From the NCBI RefSeq assembly GCF_009932555.1, contig NZ_BLJO01000011.1, forward strand, positions 140,292 to 204,291: 64,000 bases of DNA, written 5' to 3'. Source of the stretch: Steroidobacter agaridevorans. GTDB lineage: Bacteria; Pseudomonadota; Gammaproteobacteria; Steroidobacterales; Steroidobacteraceae. Under the pieces are notes generated by a model. That model saw only the letters and a list, made by a program, of their open reading frames with translations, was not told where the DNA came from and did no database searches. This document shows positions 44,850 to 54,324 of the stretch, in pieces. Position numbers and translations under genes: made by a program. Position 1 is the first letter of the stretch, and each line of letters opens with the position of its first letter.

Positions 44850-45794
44850 ATGCAACTGTCCAGGATCGATCTCAACCTGTTTACCGTGTTCGACGCGATC
44901 TACCGCGAGGGCGGCATCACGCCGGCCAGCCGGCGTCTGCACTTGTCCCAACCCGCGGTCAGCCATGCGCTCGGCCGCCTGCGCGAGCTGCTGAACGATC
45001 CGCTGTTCGAACGCCGGGGGCACGAGATGATCCCCACGCCGCTGGCCCGCTCGCTGGCGGACAGCATCGCCAGCTCGCTCGGCAACCTGGAACAAATGCT
45101 CCAGCGCGTCGGCCACTTCGAGCCCGGCACGGCGCAACGCTGTTTCACCATTGCCGCCCGCGAATCGCACGAGCTGACCTTCCTGCCTGCGCTGATGAGC
45201 CGCATCGGCGCCGAAGCCTCGCACATCGACATCGCCTCGGTGCGCATCGACCGCCGCGATCTCGAAGAAGATTTGCAAAGCGGCGAGATCGACCTGGCGA
45301 TCGACGTGGCTTTGCCGCTATCGAATGACGTACGCCGCGAGCGCATCGGCGCCGAGCCGCTAGTGGTGCTGGCGCGCGCCGATCATCCGGTTGTGCAAGG
45401 AAAACTGGACATCGAGACGTATACGTCCCTGTCGCACATTCTGATTACCGGCCGGCGCCGGGGCGGCGGCTATGAGGACGGCGCGTTGGCGCGATTGGGA
45501 ATGTCACGGCACATCAAGATGCGCTGTCAGCATCATGCGGCCGCGAGTCAGGTGGTGAGTCGGTCGGACCTGCTGGCTACGATGACTCGCAGCCAGGCAG
45601 TGATCGTCAATCGGGCAACCGGCAATCAGCTGTTGCCCTTTCCTGCCGAAGTGCCGCCGTTGGAGTCCTTCCTGTACTGGCACTCCAACGTCGACGAGGA
45701 CCCGGCTTCGCAATGGTTCCGGGCGCAGGTGAAGGAGTGTCTCGGTCAGGCGAGATCTTTGTACGACTCGACCACGCGCGACACGATGCCGTAA
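44850..45794 (+). CDS. LysR-family transcriptional regulator
   Basis: This 314-residue regulator has an N-terminal winged helix (LNLFTVFDAIYREGGITPASRRLHLSQPAVSHALGRL is at residues 7-43; the recognition part is LSQPAVSHALGRLREL). A periplasmic-binding-type effector domain follows from about 95 to 300. It belongs to the NodD/PcpR-like subgroup. A CCGGAGG site precedes the ATG at 44850. It is divergent from the acyl-CoA dehydrogenase gene and is probably its regulator and its own repressor. The 3' end overlaps the convergent ClpP-like gene by 49 bases. Confidence 0.9.
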   Translation: MQLSRIDLNLFTVFDAIYREGGITPASRRLHLSQPAVSHALGRLRELLNDPLFERRGHEMIPTPLARSLADSIASSLGNLEQMLQRVGHFEPGTAQRCFTIAARESHELTFLPALMSRIGAEASHIDIASVRIDRRDLEEDLQSGEIDLAIDVALPLSNDVRRERIGAEPLVVLARADHPVVQGKLDIETYTSLSHILITGRRRGGGYEDGALARLGMSRHIKMRCQHHAAASQVVSRSDLLATMTRSQAVIVNRATGNQLLPFPAEVPPLESFLYWHSNVDEDPASQWFRAQVKECLGQARSLYDSTTRDTMP

Positions 45795-46351
45795 TCGATG
45801 GCTTCGTTGGCGCTCATCCAGAAGTCACGTTCGAGATCGACCACGACCTTCTCGTACGGCCGGCCGGTCTGCTTCGCGATGGTGCGCGCGATGCGCTCGC
45901 GTGTACGCAGGATTTCCTTGGCCTGAATGGCGATGTCGGCCGCAGGACCGCCCGCGCCGCCGGCCGGCTGATGGATCATGAAGCGCGTGTTCGGCAGGCA
46001 CACGCGGTTCTGCTTTTCCGCCGCCAGGAAAATATGCGTGCCGGCGCTGGCCACCCAGCCCGTGCCGATGGTGATGACCGGCGCATTGATGAAACGAATC
46101 ATGTCGTGAATGGCGTCGCCGGATTCGACGTGGCCGCCGGGCGACGAAATGAGCACGCGGATCGGTGCATCCGATTGCTGCGACAACGCGATCAACCTTT
46201 CGCACACGCCGCGCGCGACCGTGTGATTGATCTCGCCGAACACCAGCACGAAACGCGACTTGAACGACAGCTGCTCCGCCAGCGTCTCCGGACGGTCGGT
46301 CTTCTCGGGCTGCTTCTCTTCTCGGTCGGCGTTGAAGATGGGGGCGGACAT
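45746..46351 (-). CDS. ClpP-like serine protease paralogue
   Basis: This 201-residue protein has the ClpP fold. The substrate-binding strand is SSPGGHVESGDAI, the nucleophile lies in GTGWVASAGTHIFL, where canonical ClpP has G-x-ASMGA, and the catalytic histidine is in RFMIHQPAGG. The catalytic aspartate is probably in DLERDFWMSANEAIDYG. No ClpX or ClpA gene is adjacent, and the sequence diverges from housekeeping ClpP, so this is a secondary copy. The start at 46351 (MSAPIFNADR) fits; a longer frame upstream would overlap gloA control sequence. It lies 44 bp after gloA on the same strand. Confidence 0.85.
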   Translation of the reverse strand: MSAPIFNADREEKQPEKTDRPETLAEQLSFKSRFVLVFGEINHTVARGVCERLIALSQQSDAPIRVLISSPGGHVESGDAIHDMIRFINAPVITIGTGWVASAGTHIFLAAEKQNRVCLPNTRFMIHQPAGGAGGPAADIAIQAKEILRTRERIARTIAKQTGRPYEKVVVDLERDFWMSANEAIDYGIVSRVVESYKDLA

Positions 46352-46395
46352 GGAACGGACTCCTTGGAGCATGCAATCTTGGCCGGACGCGGATT

Positions 46396-46815
46396 CTACC
46401 ACTCGCCGGTGTTGCCCATGGACTTCCAGGGCTCGCGCGGCTCGAGCGAGCCGCCCCGCTGCAACAGCTCGACCGAGATATTGTCAGGTGAGCGCACGAA
46501 CGCCATGCGGCCGTCGCGCGGCGGACGGTTGATGGTCACGCCATGATCGATCAGGCGCTGGCAGGCCGCGTAGATGTCGTCGACTTCATACGCCAGATGA
46601 CCGAAAGCACGCCCGATCCCGTAGTTTTCCGGGTCCCAGTTGTAGGTCAGCTCGACCTGGGCGTGCTCGTCGCCAGGCGCCGCCAGGAACACCAGGGTGA
46701 AGCGCCCCTTCTCGTTATCGATGCGGCGGATTTCGCGCAATCCCAGCGCCTCGCAGTAAAAGCGCAGGGAAGCGGTCAGATCCGTGACGCGCACCATAGT
46801 GTGCAGATACCTCAT
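46396..46815 (-). CDS. gloA: Lactoylglutathione lyase (glyoxalase I)
   Basis: This 139-residue enzyme isomerises the methylglyoxal-glutathione hemithioacetal to S-lactoylglutathione. It starts MRYLHTMVRVTDLTASLRFY, where His5 is the first metal ligand. The others are the glutamate in QVELTYNW (about 57), the histidine in FGHLAYEVDD (about 75) and the glutamate in ISVELLQ (about 122). The paired beta-alpha-beta modules and length are standard for Ni-type GloA. The ATG at 46815 is the family start. It heads a probable two-gene unit with the ClpP-like gene (44-bp gap). Confidence 0.94.
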   Translation of the reverse strand: MRYLHTMVRVTDLTASLRFYCEALGLREIRRIDNEKGRFTLVFLAAPGDEHAQVELTYNWDPENYGIGRAFGHLAYEVDDIYAACQRLIDHGVTINRPPRDGRMAFVRSPDNISVELLQRGGSLEPREPWKSMGNTGEW

Positions 46816-46935
46816 GGGCGATACCCTCGAGCGACGAACAAGACTGGGCATGATAAACGGACCTGCGGGCCCACAAGGAACTCCGGCAATGCGATTGCGT
46901 TGATTTCCCCGAGGCTACCGGCAAAAACAGGACAT

Positions 46936-48273
46936 ATGGGTGCGGATGCGCCAAGACTCAATGCAGTTCCACAGCGGTGGTTATCGCCCCTGGCGATAGC
47001 GCTGGCGCTGTTGTGGCTCCTGATCCGGAGCACCCCGGCCCTCGCGCAAACGCCCGAGCCCGGCGCCGAGCCGCCGCCCCCGCAGGATGAACCTGTTCAG
47101 CCCGAACCCGATATCCCAGACGACGCGCCGGAGCAACCCGAGCAGCCGGGCGACAAGCCCGAGCCCAACGAGCAGGATGTGAATCAAGGTCCGTTGCGCG
47201 ACCCGGTCCTGCAACAGGACGAAGCCGAGCCGGCCACGCTGGAACGCGAGCCGCACACCGAAGATCCCGCAGCCGCAGGGCCGCCGCAAGATAAAAAAGA
47301 CGAAACGGGGCCGATGGAGATCTGCGCACAGCCGCCCGCGGGCGATGTCGGCGTCCTACAGCGCGTGCGTCGCAGCCTCACGGTCGGTGCCTGCGCATCG
47401 TCCGCGTGGCTCGATGGTTTGTTCGGCAATCAGATCTACCGCGACGAATATCACGCAACCTACGGCACCGTGACGACCGGCCTGCTGTGGAGCGAGTACG
47501 ACGGCTTCGATCCACGACTGCGCTTCCGGGCGCGCCTGCAATTGCCGCAATGGGACGAACGCATCTCCGCATTCGCCGGCCGCGTCGGCGAAGAGGATTA
47601 CATCAGCGACACCGAAGGCGACTTCGACGCGTTGCCGACCCGTCAGTTCGGCACGCTCGAAGACGAAAGCGTGCTGGTCGGCTTGGGATATTCCAGCCCC
47701 GAGCGCACCGGCAACGATTTCGATGCAGGCGTCGGTGTTCGCATCGACCTGCCGCTCGACCCTTATGCGCGCGCTCGATATGAAATCGTGCGGTCCTTCG
47801 CCGAGCGATATGTCTTCAGCGCGCGCGAGACCGTGTTCTGGCAGAACACCGAAGGCTTCGGCACGACCACGCGCATCAATCTCGATCGCGTGATCTCCGA
47901 TCGTTTCCTGCTGCGTTGGAGCAACCTCGGCAAGTTCACCGAGGAGACGATCGGCCTGGAGTGGTACTCGCAATTGACTTTGTTTCAAAGCGTCGGCCAG
48001 CGCACCGGCCTCGCGTGGCAGGCGCAGGTCGAAGGCGAGACCGACAACGAAGTCCAGATGACGCGCACGGCCGCACGCCTGATCATGCGCCGTCAACTCA
48101 CGCCCGAGTGGCTGATCCTCGAGCTACGCGGCGGCGTTTCCTGGCCACGCCGGAAGCTCAGCGAAGAACGTGAACCCAGTCCCGAAATCGGCATCGCCAT
48201 CGAAATGCAATTCGGTCAGAAGCGCGATCGGCTGCGCCCGCCGCCGCCCAGCCAGCCGATGATTAAGCAATAG
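46936..48273 (+). CDS. Predicted outer-membrane protein with proline/glutamate-rich linker
   Basis: I do not recognise a named family. The 445-residue product has a signal peptide (LSPLAIALALLWLLIRSTPALA, cleavage about residue 36), then about 75 residues very rich in proline, glutamate and aspartate, and then a beta-strand-rich region to about residue 435. The alternating hydrophobic strands (e.g. DPRLRFRARLQLP, RLIMRRQLTPEWLILEL) suggest a barrel or sandwich at the outer membrane. The ATG at 46936 gives a normal signal peptide; the frame is open for 130 codons more upstream but those overlap gloA. It is a single gene ahead of the chemoreceptor. Confidence 0.68.
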   Translation: MGADAPRLNAVPQRWLSPLAIALALLWLLIRSTPALAQTPEPGAEPPPPQDEPVQPEPDIPDDAPEQPEQPGDKPEPNEQDVNQGPLRDPVLQQDEAEPATLEREPHTEDPAAAGPPQDKKDETGPMEICAQPPAGDVGVLQRVRRSLTVGACASSAWLDGLFGNQIYRDEYHATYGTVTTGLLWSEYDGFDPRLRFRARLQLPQWDERISAFAGRVGEEDYISDTEGDFDALPTRQFGTLEDESVLVGLGYSSPERTGNDFDAGVGVRIDLPLDPYARARYEIVRSFAERYVFSARETVFWQNTEGFGTTTRINLDRVISDRFLLRWSNLGKFTEETIGLEWYSQLTLFQSVGQRTGLAWQAQVEGETDNEVQMTRTAARLIMRRQLTPEWLILELRGGVSWPRRKLSEEREPSPEIGIAIEMQFGQKRDRLRPPPPSQPMIKQ

Positions 48274-48288
48274 TCCTACGCAGCCGCG

Positions 48289-48386
48289 CTCATCGACCGA
48301 TGAGGCCCGGCCTGAATTCGCAAAACTCGCATTCAGATGGTGCATAGCGCGCCGATGCGAGCCATGTAGCGCCACGTTTCGTGGCG
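48289..48386. repeat. Three inverted repeats upstream of the chemoreceptor gene
   Basis: The stems are CTCATCG/CGATGAG (48289-48304), CTCGCAT/ATGCGAG (about 48327-48360) and CGCCAC/GTGGCG (48370-48386). The last lies in the leader of the chemoreceptor gene, 25 bases before its ATG. They could be a terminator for the preceding gene without a T run, or leader structures. I see no known riboswitch. Confidence 0.45.
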
Positions 48387-48411
48387 ACGAATTCATGTCG
48401 AGGTATCGAAA

Positions 48412-50139
48412 ATGAGTATGTCCCACCTCAGCGTCAAGGCGCGTCTGATGATGACGCTAAGCGTGCTGGCGCTGGCCATGTTCGGCGTCGGCCTGCTGGG
48501 TCTGAACAGCCTGCAGCAGTCCAACGCCCGAATGGATGAAATGTACGGCAATCAGTTTCAGTCGGCCGCGCTGTTGAACAAGATCGGCGCGCTACGCCGT
48601 GACAACATTCGCGCGCTCGACGTCGCGCTGATGATGGGGACCGCGGAGTCGCTCGCGGATTATCGCAACCGGCAGGACCAGAACACCCAGATCATCGACG
48701 CGAGCTGGACGAAATACACGACGCTGCCGGCGGGCCAGGAAGAACTCAGCCTGGCGGCGACTTTGCAGAAGCAGACCGAAGAGTACCGCGCGGCCCGCGA
48801 CGCGGTCGTAGCGAAGATCCAGGCCGGCGCGATCGATGAAGCACGCCGCTTGCGTACGCATGAGCTACGCCCCGCCATCCAGGGATTGATCGACGCCACC
48901 GACAAACTGGCCGACTTCCAGGACCAGGTGGCCAGCAAGAGCAACGAGGCGAACGCGGCCGCTTACAGCAGAGCCACGATGATTTCGTGGGCGTCGATGC
49001 TGATTGCGGGCGCGATCGCCGCCGTGCTCGGCATGATGTTGATCCGCTCGATGATGAGCTCGCTGAACACGGCGGTGAGCACCGCCGAGCAGATCGCCAG
49101 CGGCAAGCTCGGCAACCGGATCGAAATCACGGGCACCGATGAATTCGCCCGCCTGTTGCGCGCCATGCAGGACATGGACAACAAGCTGAACGACATCGTG
49201 GGCTCGGTGCGACTTGGCGCCGACTCGGTCGGCTCGGCTGCGCGCCAGATCTCCAGTGGCAACGACGATCTCAGCCAGCGCACGCAGGAACAAGCTTCCG
49301 CGCTCGAAGAGACTGCCTCGTCCATGGAAGAAATGACGGCGACCGTGAAGCAGAACGCCGATAACGCCCGTCAGGCGACCCAGCTCGCCGTGGGTGCGCG
49401 CGAGCAGGCCGATCGCGGCGGTTCCGTAGTAAGCCGCGCAGTCGGCGCGATGAGCGAGATCAGCGACTCCAGCAAGCGCATTGCCGACATCATCGACGTG
49501 ATCGATGAGATCGCGTTCCAGACAAACCTGCTCGCGCTGAACGCTGCAGTGGAAGCGGCGCGCGCCGGCGAACAGGGCCGCGGCTTCGCGGTCGTTGCGA
49601 GCGAAGTGCGCAACCTCGCACAGCGCAGCGCCACCGCTGCCAAGGAGATCAAAGATCTGATCAACGACTCGGTCGCCAAGGTCCAGGCCGGCACGCAGCT
49701 GGTGGACGAATCGGGTAAATCGCTCACCGAAATCGTTGCCAGCGTCAAACGCGTCGCCGACATCGTGGCGGAAATTTCGGCGGCCAGCGAAGAGCAGGCC
49801 AGCGGCATCGATCAGGTGAACACCGCGATCACGCAGATGGACACGACGACGCAGCAGAATGCGGCGCTGGTCGAAGAAGCGGCGGCTGCGAGCAAGACGA
49901 TGGAACAACAGGCGCAGGCGCTGGTTGAGAAGGTGTCGTTCTTCTCGAACACGAACGGCAGCGGCTACCAGTCTGCGGCGCCGGTTTCGTTCACGTCGAA
50001 TGTTTCTTCCGCTCCGCGCGCGACCGTGCGCCCGATGCCGACGCGCAAGGCTGCGAAGCCGATCAGCCGCCGTCCGACTGCGGCCGCGGCGCCCATGGCC
50101 AAAGCGAGCGGCGACGATTCGAGCTGGCAGGAGTTCTAA
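48412..50139 (+). CDS. Methyl-accepting chemotaxis protein
   Basis: This 575-residue chemoreceptor has a transmembrane helix at about 12-32, a periplasmic four-helix-bundle ligand region (about 33-185), a second transmembrane helix (about 188-210) and a HAMP domain (about 211-265). The cytoplasmic signalling bundle has the hairpin tip [21 protein letters not shown], with the methylation helices on either side (e.g. [19 protein letters not shown]). The very C terminus reads SSWQEF after a flexible basic linker, like the NWETF-type pentapeptide that tethers CheR/CheB. The ATG at 48412 follows an AGGTA site. No che gene is in the window, so the signal is unknown. Confidence 0.95.
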   Translation: MSMSHLSVKARLMMTLSVLALAMFGVGLLGLNSLQQSNARMDEMYGNQFQSAALLNKIGALRRDNIRALDVALMMGTAESLADYRNRQDQNTQIIDASWTKYTTLPAGQEELSLAATLQKQTEEYRAARDAVVAKIQAGAIDEARRLRTHELRPAIQGLIDATDKLADFQDQVASKSNEANAAAYSRATMISWASMLIAGAIAAVLGMMLIRSMMSSLNTAVSTAEQIASGKLGNRIEITGTDEFARLLRAMQDMDNKLNDIVGSVRLGADSVGSAARQISSGNDDLSQRTQEQASALEETASSMEEMTATVKQNADNARQATQLAVGAREQADRGGSVVSRAVGAMSEISDSSKRIADIIDVIDEIAFQTNLLALNAAVEAARAGEQGRGFAVVASEVRNLAQRSATAAKEIKDLINDSVAKVQAGTQLVDESGKSLTEIVASVKRVADIVAEISAASEEQASGIDQVNTAITQMDTTTQQNAALVEEAAAASKTMEQQAQALVEKVSFFSNTNGSGYQSAAPVSFTSNVSSAPRATVRPMPTRKAAKPISRRPTAAAAPMAKASGDDSSWQEF

Positions 50140-50153
50140 GAAACAAAAACGGA

Positions 50154-50200
50154 CGCCGCGGAGTCAAAGCTCACCGTCACGAGCTTTGTGGTCCGCGGCG
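50154..50200 (+). other. Long two-part hairpin downstream of the chemoreceptor
   Basis: Outer arms CGCCGCGGA (50154-50162) and TCCGCGGCG (50192-50200) enclose inner arms CAAAGCTC/GAGCTTTG (50165-50172 and 50181-50188). The structure begins 15 bases after the gene's stop but has no T run. It may stabilise the mRNA end or be the start of a separate RNA ending at the terminator at 50286. Confidence 0.6.
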
Positions 50201-50285
50201 CGCCGACACCCAGCAGATCCGTTGCCGGCGGTGTTCTCCTTCAACTGTCACACTGGGAGGAGTGACACCGCCACCCTGTCCGATC

Positions 50286-50327
50286 GGCGGGCGATATTCA
50301 ACACATATCGCCCGCCGTATTTTTTTC
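50286..50327 (+). terminator. Strong rho-independent terminator
   Basis: A perfect 12-bp stem GGCGGGCGATAT/ATATCGCCCGCC (50286-50297 with 50305-50316, loop of seven) is followed by a run of seven T residues. It lies 147 bases after the chemoreceptor stop and just before the convergent gnd stop, so it ends plus-strand transcripts there. Confidence 0.88.
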
Positions 50328-50348
50328 GATGACTGGGAAGCAACGACA

Positions 50349-51803
50349 CTAAGCGCTATAGGAACGCGATGTCGTAGCACCGCCGTGCCCGGTCCAATCC
50401 GTATGGAAGAACTGGCCGCGCGGCTGATCGATGCGCTCGTAGGTGTGCGCGCCGAAGAAATCCCGCTGGGCTTGCAACAGGTTCGCCGGCAACCGCTCCG
50501 CGCGATAGCCGTCGAAATACGACAAAGCGGCACTCATGCAGGGCACTGGAATGCCACTCTGAACCGCCGCGACGATGGCTCGCCGCCAGCCGGCCTGGCG
50601 GGTCGACACCGCATCCCGGAAGAAAGGATCCAGCAGCAGGTTGACCAGCTGCGGATCGCGCTGGAAAGCTTTCTTGATGTCGCCCAGGAATGCCGAGCGA
50701 ATGATGCAGCCCGCGCGCCAGACCAGCGCGATGCCGCCGTAGTTCAGATTCCACTGATAGGTCTTCGCAGCCGCGCGCATCAGCTGATAACCCTGCGCGT
50801 AGCTGATGATCTTCGAGGCGTACAGCGCCTGGCGAAGATCGTCGATGAGCTGCTTGCGCTCGCCTTTGAACTCGCTCACCACCGGCTTGAGTTGCTTGGA
50901 CGCATTGACGCGCTCTTCCTTCGCCGCCGATAGCGCGCGAGCAAACACGGCCTCGCCGATGAGCGTGAGCGGAGTGCCTTCATCGAGCGACTCGATCACG
51001 GTCCACTTGCCCGTGCCCTTCTGGCCGGCCGCATCGAGGATCTTGTCGACAGTCGCTTCGCCGTTCTTGTCGACGAAGCCGAGGATGTCGCGCGTGATCT
51101 CGATCAGATAACTGTCCAGCTCGGCGCTATTCCATTCGGCGAACACGTCGCGCATCTCGGCATTGCTCATGCCCAACACGCGCTTCATCACATCGTAGGT
51201 TTCGCAGATCAGCTGGATGTCGCCGTACTCGATGCCGTTGTGGACCATCTTCACGAAATGGCCGGCGCCGTTCTCGCCCATCCAGTCGCAACACGGCTCG
51301 CCGTCCGGAGTGCGCGCGGCGATCGCTTGAAAAATCGGTTTGATGTGCGGCCACGCGGCGGCGCTGCCGCCGGGCATCAGTGAAGGCCCATGCAATGCGC
51401 CCTCCTCACCGCCCGACACGCCGGAGCCGACGAACAACATGCCGCTTTCTTCAACACGCTTGGTGCGACGGATCGTGTCCGTGAACAGGCTGTTGCCGCC
51501 ATCGATGAGAATGTCGCCGCGCTCCAGCAGCGGCAGCAGCTGATCGATCAATTGATCGACGGCCGCGCCGGCCTTCACCAGCATCACGATCTTGCGCGGC
51601 TTTTGCAAAGACCCGACGAATTCCTTCAAGTCATGCGTGCCAATGAAGCGCTTGCCCTTGGCGCGCCCCTGGATGAAATCGTCGACCCGTGCAGTGGTGC
51701 GATTGAAGACCGCGACGCGAAAGCCGCGACTCTCCATGTTGAGCGCCAGGTTCTCGCCCATCACCGCGAGGCCGATCAAACCGACGTCTGCAAACTCACT
51801 CAT
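50349..51803 (-). CDS. gnd: 6-phosphogluconate dehydrogenase (NADP-dependent, decarboxylating)
   Basis: This 484-residue enzyme makes ribulose 5-phosphate, CO2 and NADPH. The N-terminal Rossmann motif GLAVMGENLALNMESRGF, then VSGGEEGALHGPSLMPGG and the catalytic HFVKMVHNGIEYGDI segment are intact. The long C-terminal helical region with the late QRDFFGAHTYERID and HTDWTG tail marks the long E. coli-type form. A GGAGGT site lies six bases before the ATG at 51803. It works with the transketolase of this window in the pentose phosphate pathway. It is convergent with the chemoreceptor gene. Confidence 0.96.
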   Translation of the reverse strand: MSEFADVGLIGLAVMGENLALNMESRGFRVAVFNRTTARVDDFIQGRAKGKRFIGTHDLKEFVGSLQKPRKIVMLVKAGAAVDQLIDQLLPLLERGDILIDGGNSLFTDTIRRTKRVEESGMLFVGSGVSGGEEGALHGPSLMPGGSAAAWPHIKPIFQAIAARTPDGEPCCDWMGENGAGHFVKMVHNGIEYGDIQLICETYDVMKRVLGMSNAEMRDVFAEWNSAELDSYLIEITRDILGFVDKNGEATVDKILDAAGQKGTGKWTVIESLDEGTPLTLIGEAVFARALSAAKEERVNASKQLKPVVSEFKGERKQLIDDLRQALYASKIISYAQGYQLMRAAAKTYQWNLNYGGIALVWRAGCIIRSAFLGDIKKAFQRDPQLVNLLLDPFFRDAVSTRQAGWRRAIVAAVQSGIPVPCMSAALSYFDGYRAERLPANLLQAQRDFFGAHTYERIDQPRGQFFHTDWTGHGGATTSRSYSA

Positions 51804-51886
51804 ACCTACCTCCAATCGCTGCGCCGGTTATACGAGACTTGGTAGCGCAACGCCAGGAATGGACGTGCGTACTTTGATTCACCAAT

Positions 51887-54307
51887 TCACGATCCAGACG
51901 CGGGTGTACCCCGGACATCCAGTCGCAACACCTGGGTCGTCAGTCGCAACGGACGCAGCGGCTGATTGCGAGCGTCGCCCGTGGCCTGCCAATCGCTGAA
52001 CGGCGCCGCGCGCTCGTCGGCTTCGCTGTCCGGATCGATGATGTCCATCACCCCTACCAGGTCGTAACCAAAGGGCGCCGCCGCGCCAACCTGAAAGCTC
52101 ACCTTCTGATTCCAGCGCGCACCGGTCTTGCGCGCCGTGTTCTCACCGGCGACGGTGCCGTTGCCGAAGCGAGGATGCGTCACGATCTGTGTGTACTCGA
52201 ATGCCGTTCCGGGAGCGGTGGCATCGACGACGACCCGCCACAACCCGGCGCGCGGTGTCGGAACCACCAGGGTTTTTGTTACAGGTCGCGTAAAGACTTC
52301 ACTGCCCCACAACTTGCACGCGCCGCTGGCGCAGTCATACAAATAAAGGCCGATGCGGGCCCGCCCGTCGGGCGGAGACGCCGCGACTCGCAACGTCGTG
52401 CTGCCGGGCTCGACTTCGATATTGTAGGCACGCATGCCGCTCGCCCCGCCAACATCCTTCAGCATGCGACGCGCACCGACCTCGGTGACGATCTCGCTCC
52501 GCTGCAGAGGCGCGTAGATATTGTTCAGCCAGAACGTGGTCGAGTTGACGCCCGGCACCTTGTCGTCCAGTTGCGAATCGACATAGCGAATGGATGCAGC
52601 GACGCTCACGTCTTTCGCCCCGGCAGCGGTCGGCAGCACGGTGACTTCATACACGCCGGGCGGTGGATACGGCACGAGCAACACCGCCGGCTGATTCGGC
52701 GCAATGATCTTCGATGGCAACTGATCGAGCTCGCCGCCGGTGAGCCTCAGTCGCATCTGCCCGCCACCGACGCCCGCATCCAGCCGCAGCGAGGCGATAT
52801 TCGGCGCCACCTCCAGGAAATATCGTTTGACGCTCGCGCCGGGCAGCGATGGCTCGCGATGCTCGACCCGGTAGTTGTTCGCCGCCGTGAACGGCTTCGC
52901 CGCGACGATCGTGGTCATGAGCGCGTGCACCGGCAACCCGCTCGCCTTATCGATCAGATACAACTGCGCGCTGTGAACGCCGACTTCCGCCGCCGAAATC
53001 TCGAGCGGGATTTCGACAGCCTGATTGAATGGCAGCGACACCTCTTCGTGGGTCGTCTTGAACGTGCCGTCGTTGCCTTGCCACTGCAGCGAATAAGTCA
53101 GCGGCGTGTCCGCGCCGCTCTGACGAAGCAAAGTGATGTTGCGCGTGTCCTTCTGGCGCGCCAGCCACCCTTCGCGTTCATACAAACCTTGTCCGACGCC
53201 GGGCTCTGGCAGGAAACGCGACAGATATGTCTTTACCGGCGCGCGCGTTTGGATATCGGGCAAATCCAACTTCCGATCGCGCAACTGCTTCAGCAGCTCC
53301 AACGCGCGTGCGGTATCGATGACCCCGAAGCCCTGCTCATGCGTTTGCAGACCGTCGACTCGCCGCGCACTCATACGAAGCGCCCAAGCGATATGACGCG
53401 CATCGGCAGGAAGGCTCTCGGCTCGCGCGGCGGCGATCAGCGCTTCGGCCTCGCTCGCCGCGTTTGCAAAGTCACCCGGCGAAAGGACATCGGGCTTCAA
53501 CGCGCCATCCGCAGCTGGGCCGAGCGAGGCGGTCACCGGAACACGATTGTCTGCAACCTCGCCAACAGAGATCACGCGTCGCCCGCTCGACGCGCCAGTC
53601 ACACTTTCGACACCGCCAAACGCGCCGGCGGCAAATAACAGCGGCGTGCTGTGAACTTCGAAAGCGCGGTTGGCCATGAGCGCGAACAGATCGAGACCGC
53701 CGCCCGGCAAGCGCCCGCCGTCATCATCGCGCGCCAGAACTTTGTTTTCATTGCTGACCGCGGCAGTCAGTAACGATTCGATCTGGATGGAGAGTGAAGC
53801 AGAGGGAGAGCCGACGTCGTTGCCGAGCAAGGTGTCGGTGGACTGGCTGGGAGTTGGAGGCGGGGACGAGCCGCTCAAAGGATAGCGGACCCGATCGCGA
53901 TCGTTGGCGTACAGGCCATGCGCACCGCCACCGTCGAGATGGGCCATCAGCACATTGGGTAACGCACCGACGTCGGCGAAGCGATCCAACGCGAGCCTCA
54001 CTCGCAGATAGCCGACCTCGTCGAAGCGTGTCTGAATATCGCCGCCGAGCGCGACGATCGCGGCCGCCACGTCCTTGGTCTTGCCGACCTCGGTGGCCAC
54101 CATGACCATGGCCTCGGTGTCGCCCTTGGCCGTGGCGTTGGCGAGCAGCAGGCGATCGTGCAGGTCGGGGCTCGCCGCTTTCCAGGAAGACAGCGACAAC
54201 CCTTGTTTGCTGAGCGGCGGAGGCGCCGGCGGCGGTTCGGGAGGCGCTTTACTGCAGGCGGCCAGCGCGGCGATGCCTAGCATCGCCGCGGGCCAGGCCC
54301 GGCGCAT
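51887..54307 (-). CDS. Subtilase-like (S8) lipoprotein that lacks the catalytic motifs
   Basis: This protein of about 806 residues has a lipobox (LGIAALAAC, acylated Cys near residue 18) and a proline-rich linker. It then follows the S8 subtilase layout: a propeptide-like domain, a catalytic-type domain with SLGPAADGALKPDVLSPG (the KPD-xxPG strand of subtilases) and QGFGVIDTARALELL after it. TPPII-like beta domains run to the C terminus. The serine motif GTSMA, which should follow KPDVLSPG, is absent, and no HGTHVA or DTGV motif is seen, so the protein appears catalytically dead. The ATG at 54307 is used; a GTG at 54328 overlapping the M13 stop (GTGA) is an alternative start that would couple the two genes. 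Confidence 0.7.
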   Translation of the reverse strand: MRRAWPAAMLGIAALAACSKAPPEPPPAPPPLSKQGLSLSSWKAASPDLHDRLLLANATAKGDTEAMVMVATEVGKTKDVAAAIVALGGDIQTRFDEVGYLRVRLALDRFADVGALPNVLMAHLDGGGAHGLYANDRDRVRYPLSGSSPPPTPSQSTDTLLGNDVGSPSASLSIQIESLLTAAVSNENKVLARDDDGGRLPGGGLDLFALMANRAFEVHSTPLLFAAGAFGGVESVTGASSGRRVISVGEVADNRVPVTASLGPAADGALKPDVLSPGDFANAASEAEALIAAARAESLPADARHIAWALRMSARRVDGLQTHEQGFGVIDTARALELLKQLRDRKLDLPDIQTRAPVKTYLSRFLPEPGVGQGLYEREGWLARQKDTRNITLLRQSGADTPLTYSLQWQGNDGTFKTTHEEVSLPFNQAVEIPLEISAAEVGVHSAQLYLIDKASGLPVHALMTTIVAAKPFTAANNYRVEHREPSLPGASVKRYFLEVAPNIASLRLDAGVGGGQMRLRLTGGELDQLPSKIIAPNQPAVLLVPYPPPGVYEVTVLPTAAGAKDVSVAASIRYVDSQLDDKVPGVNSTTFWLNNIYAPLQRSEIVTEVGARRMLKDVGGASGMRAYNIEVEPGSTTLRVAASPPDGRARIGLYLYDCASGACKLWGSEVFTRPVTKTLVVPTPRAGLWRVVVDATAPGTAFEYTQIVTHPRFGNGTVAGENTARKTGARWNQKVSFQVGAAAPFGYDLVGVMDIIDPDSEADERAAPFSDWQATGDARNQPLRPLRLTTQVLRLDVRGTPASGS

Positions 54308-54324
54308 CCACGCCGGGCGCAACC

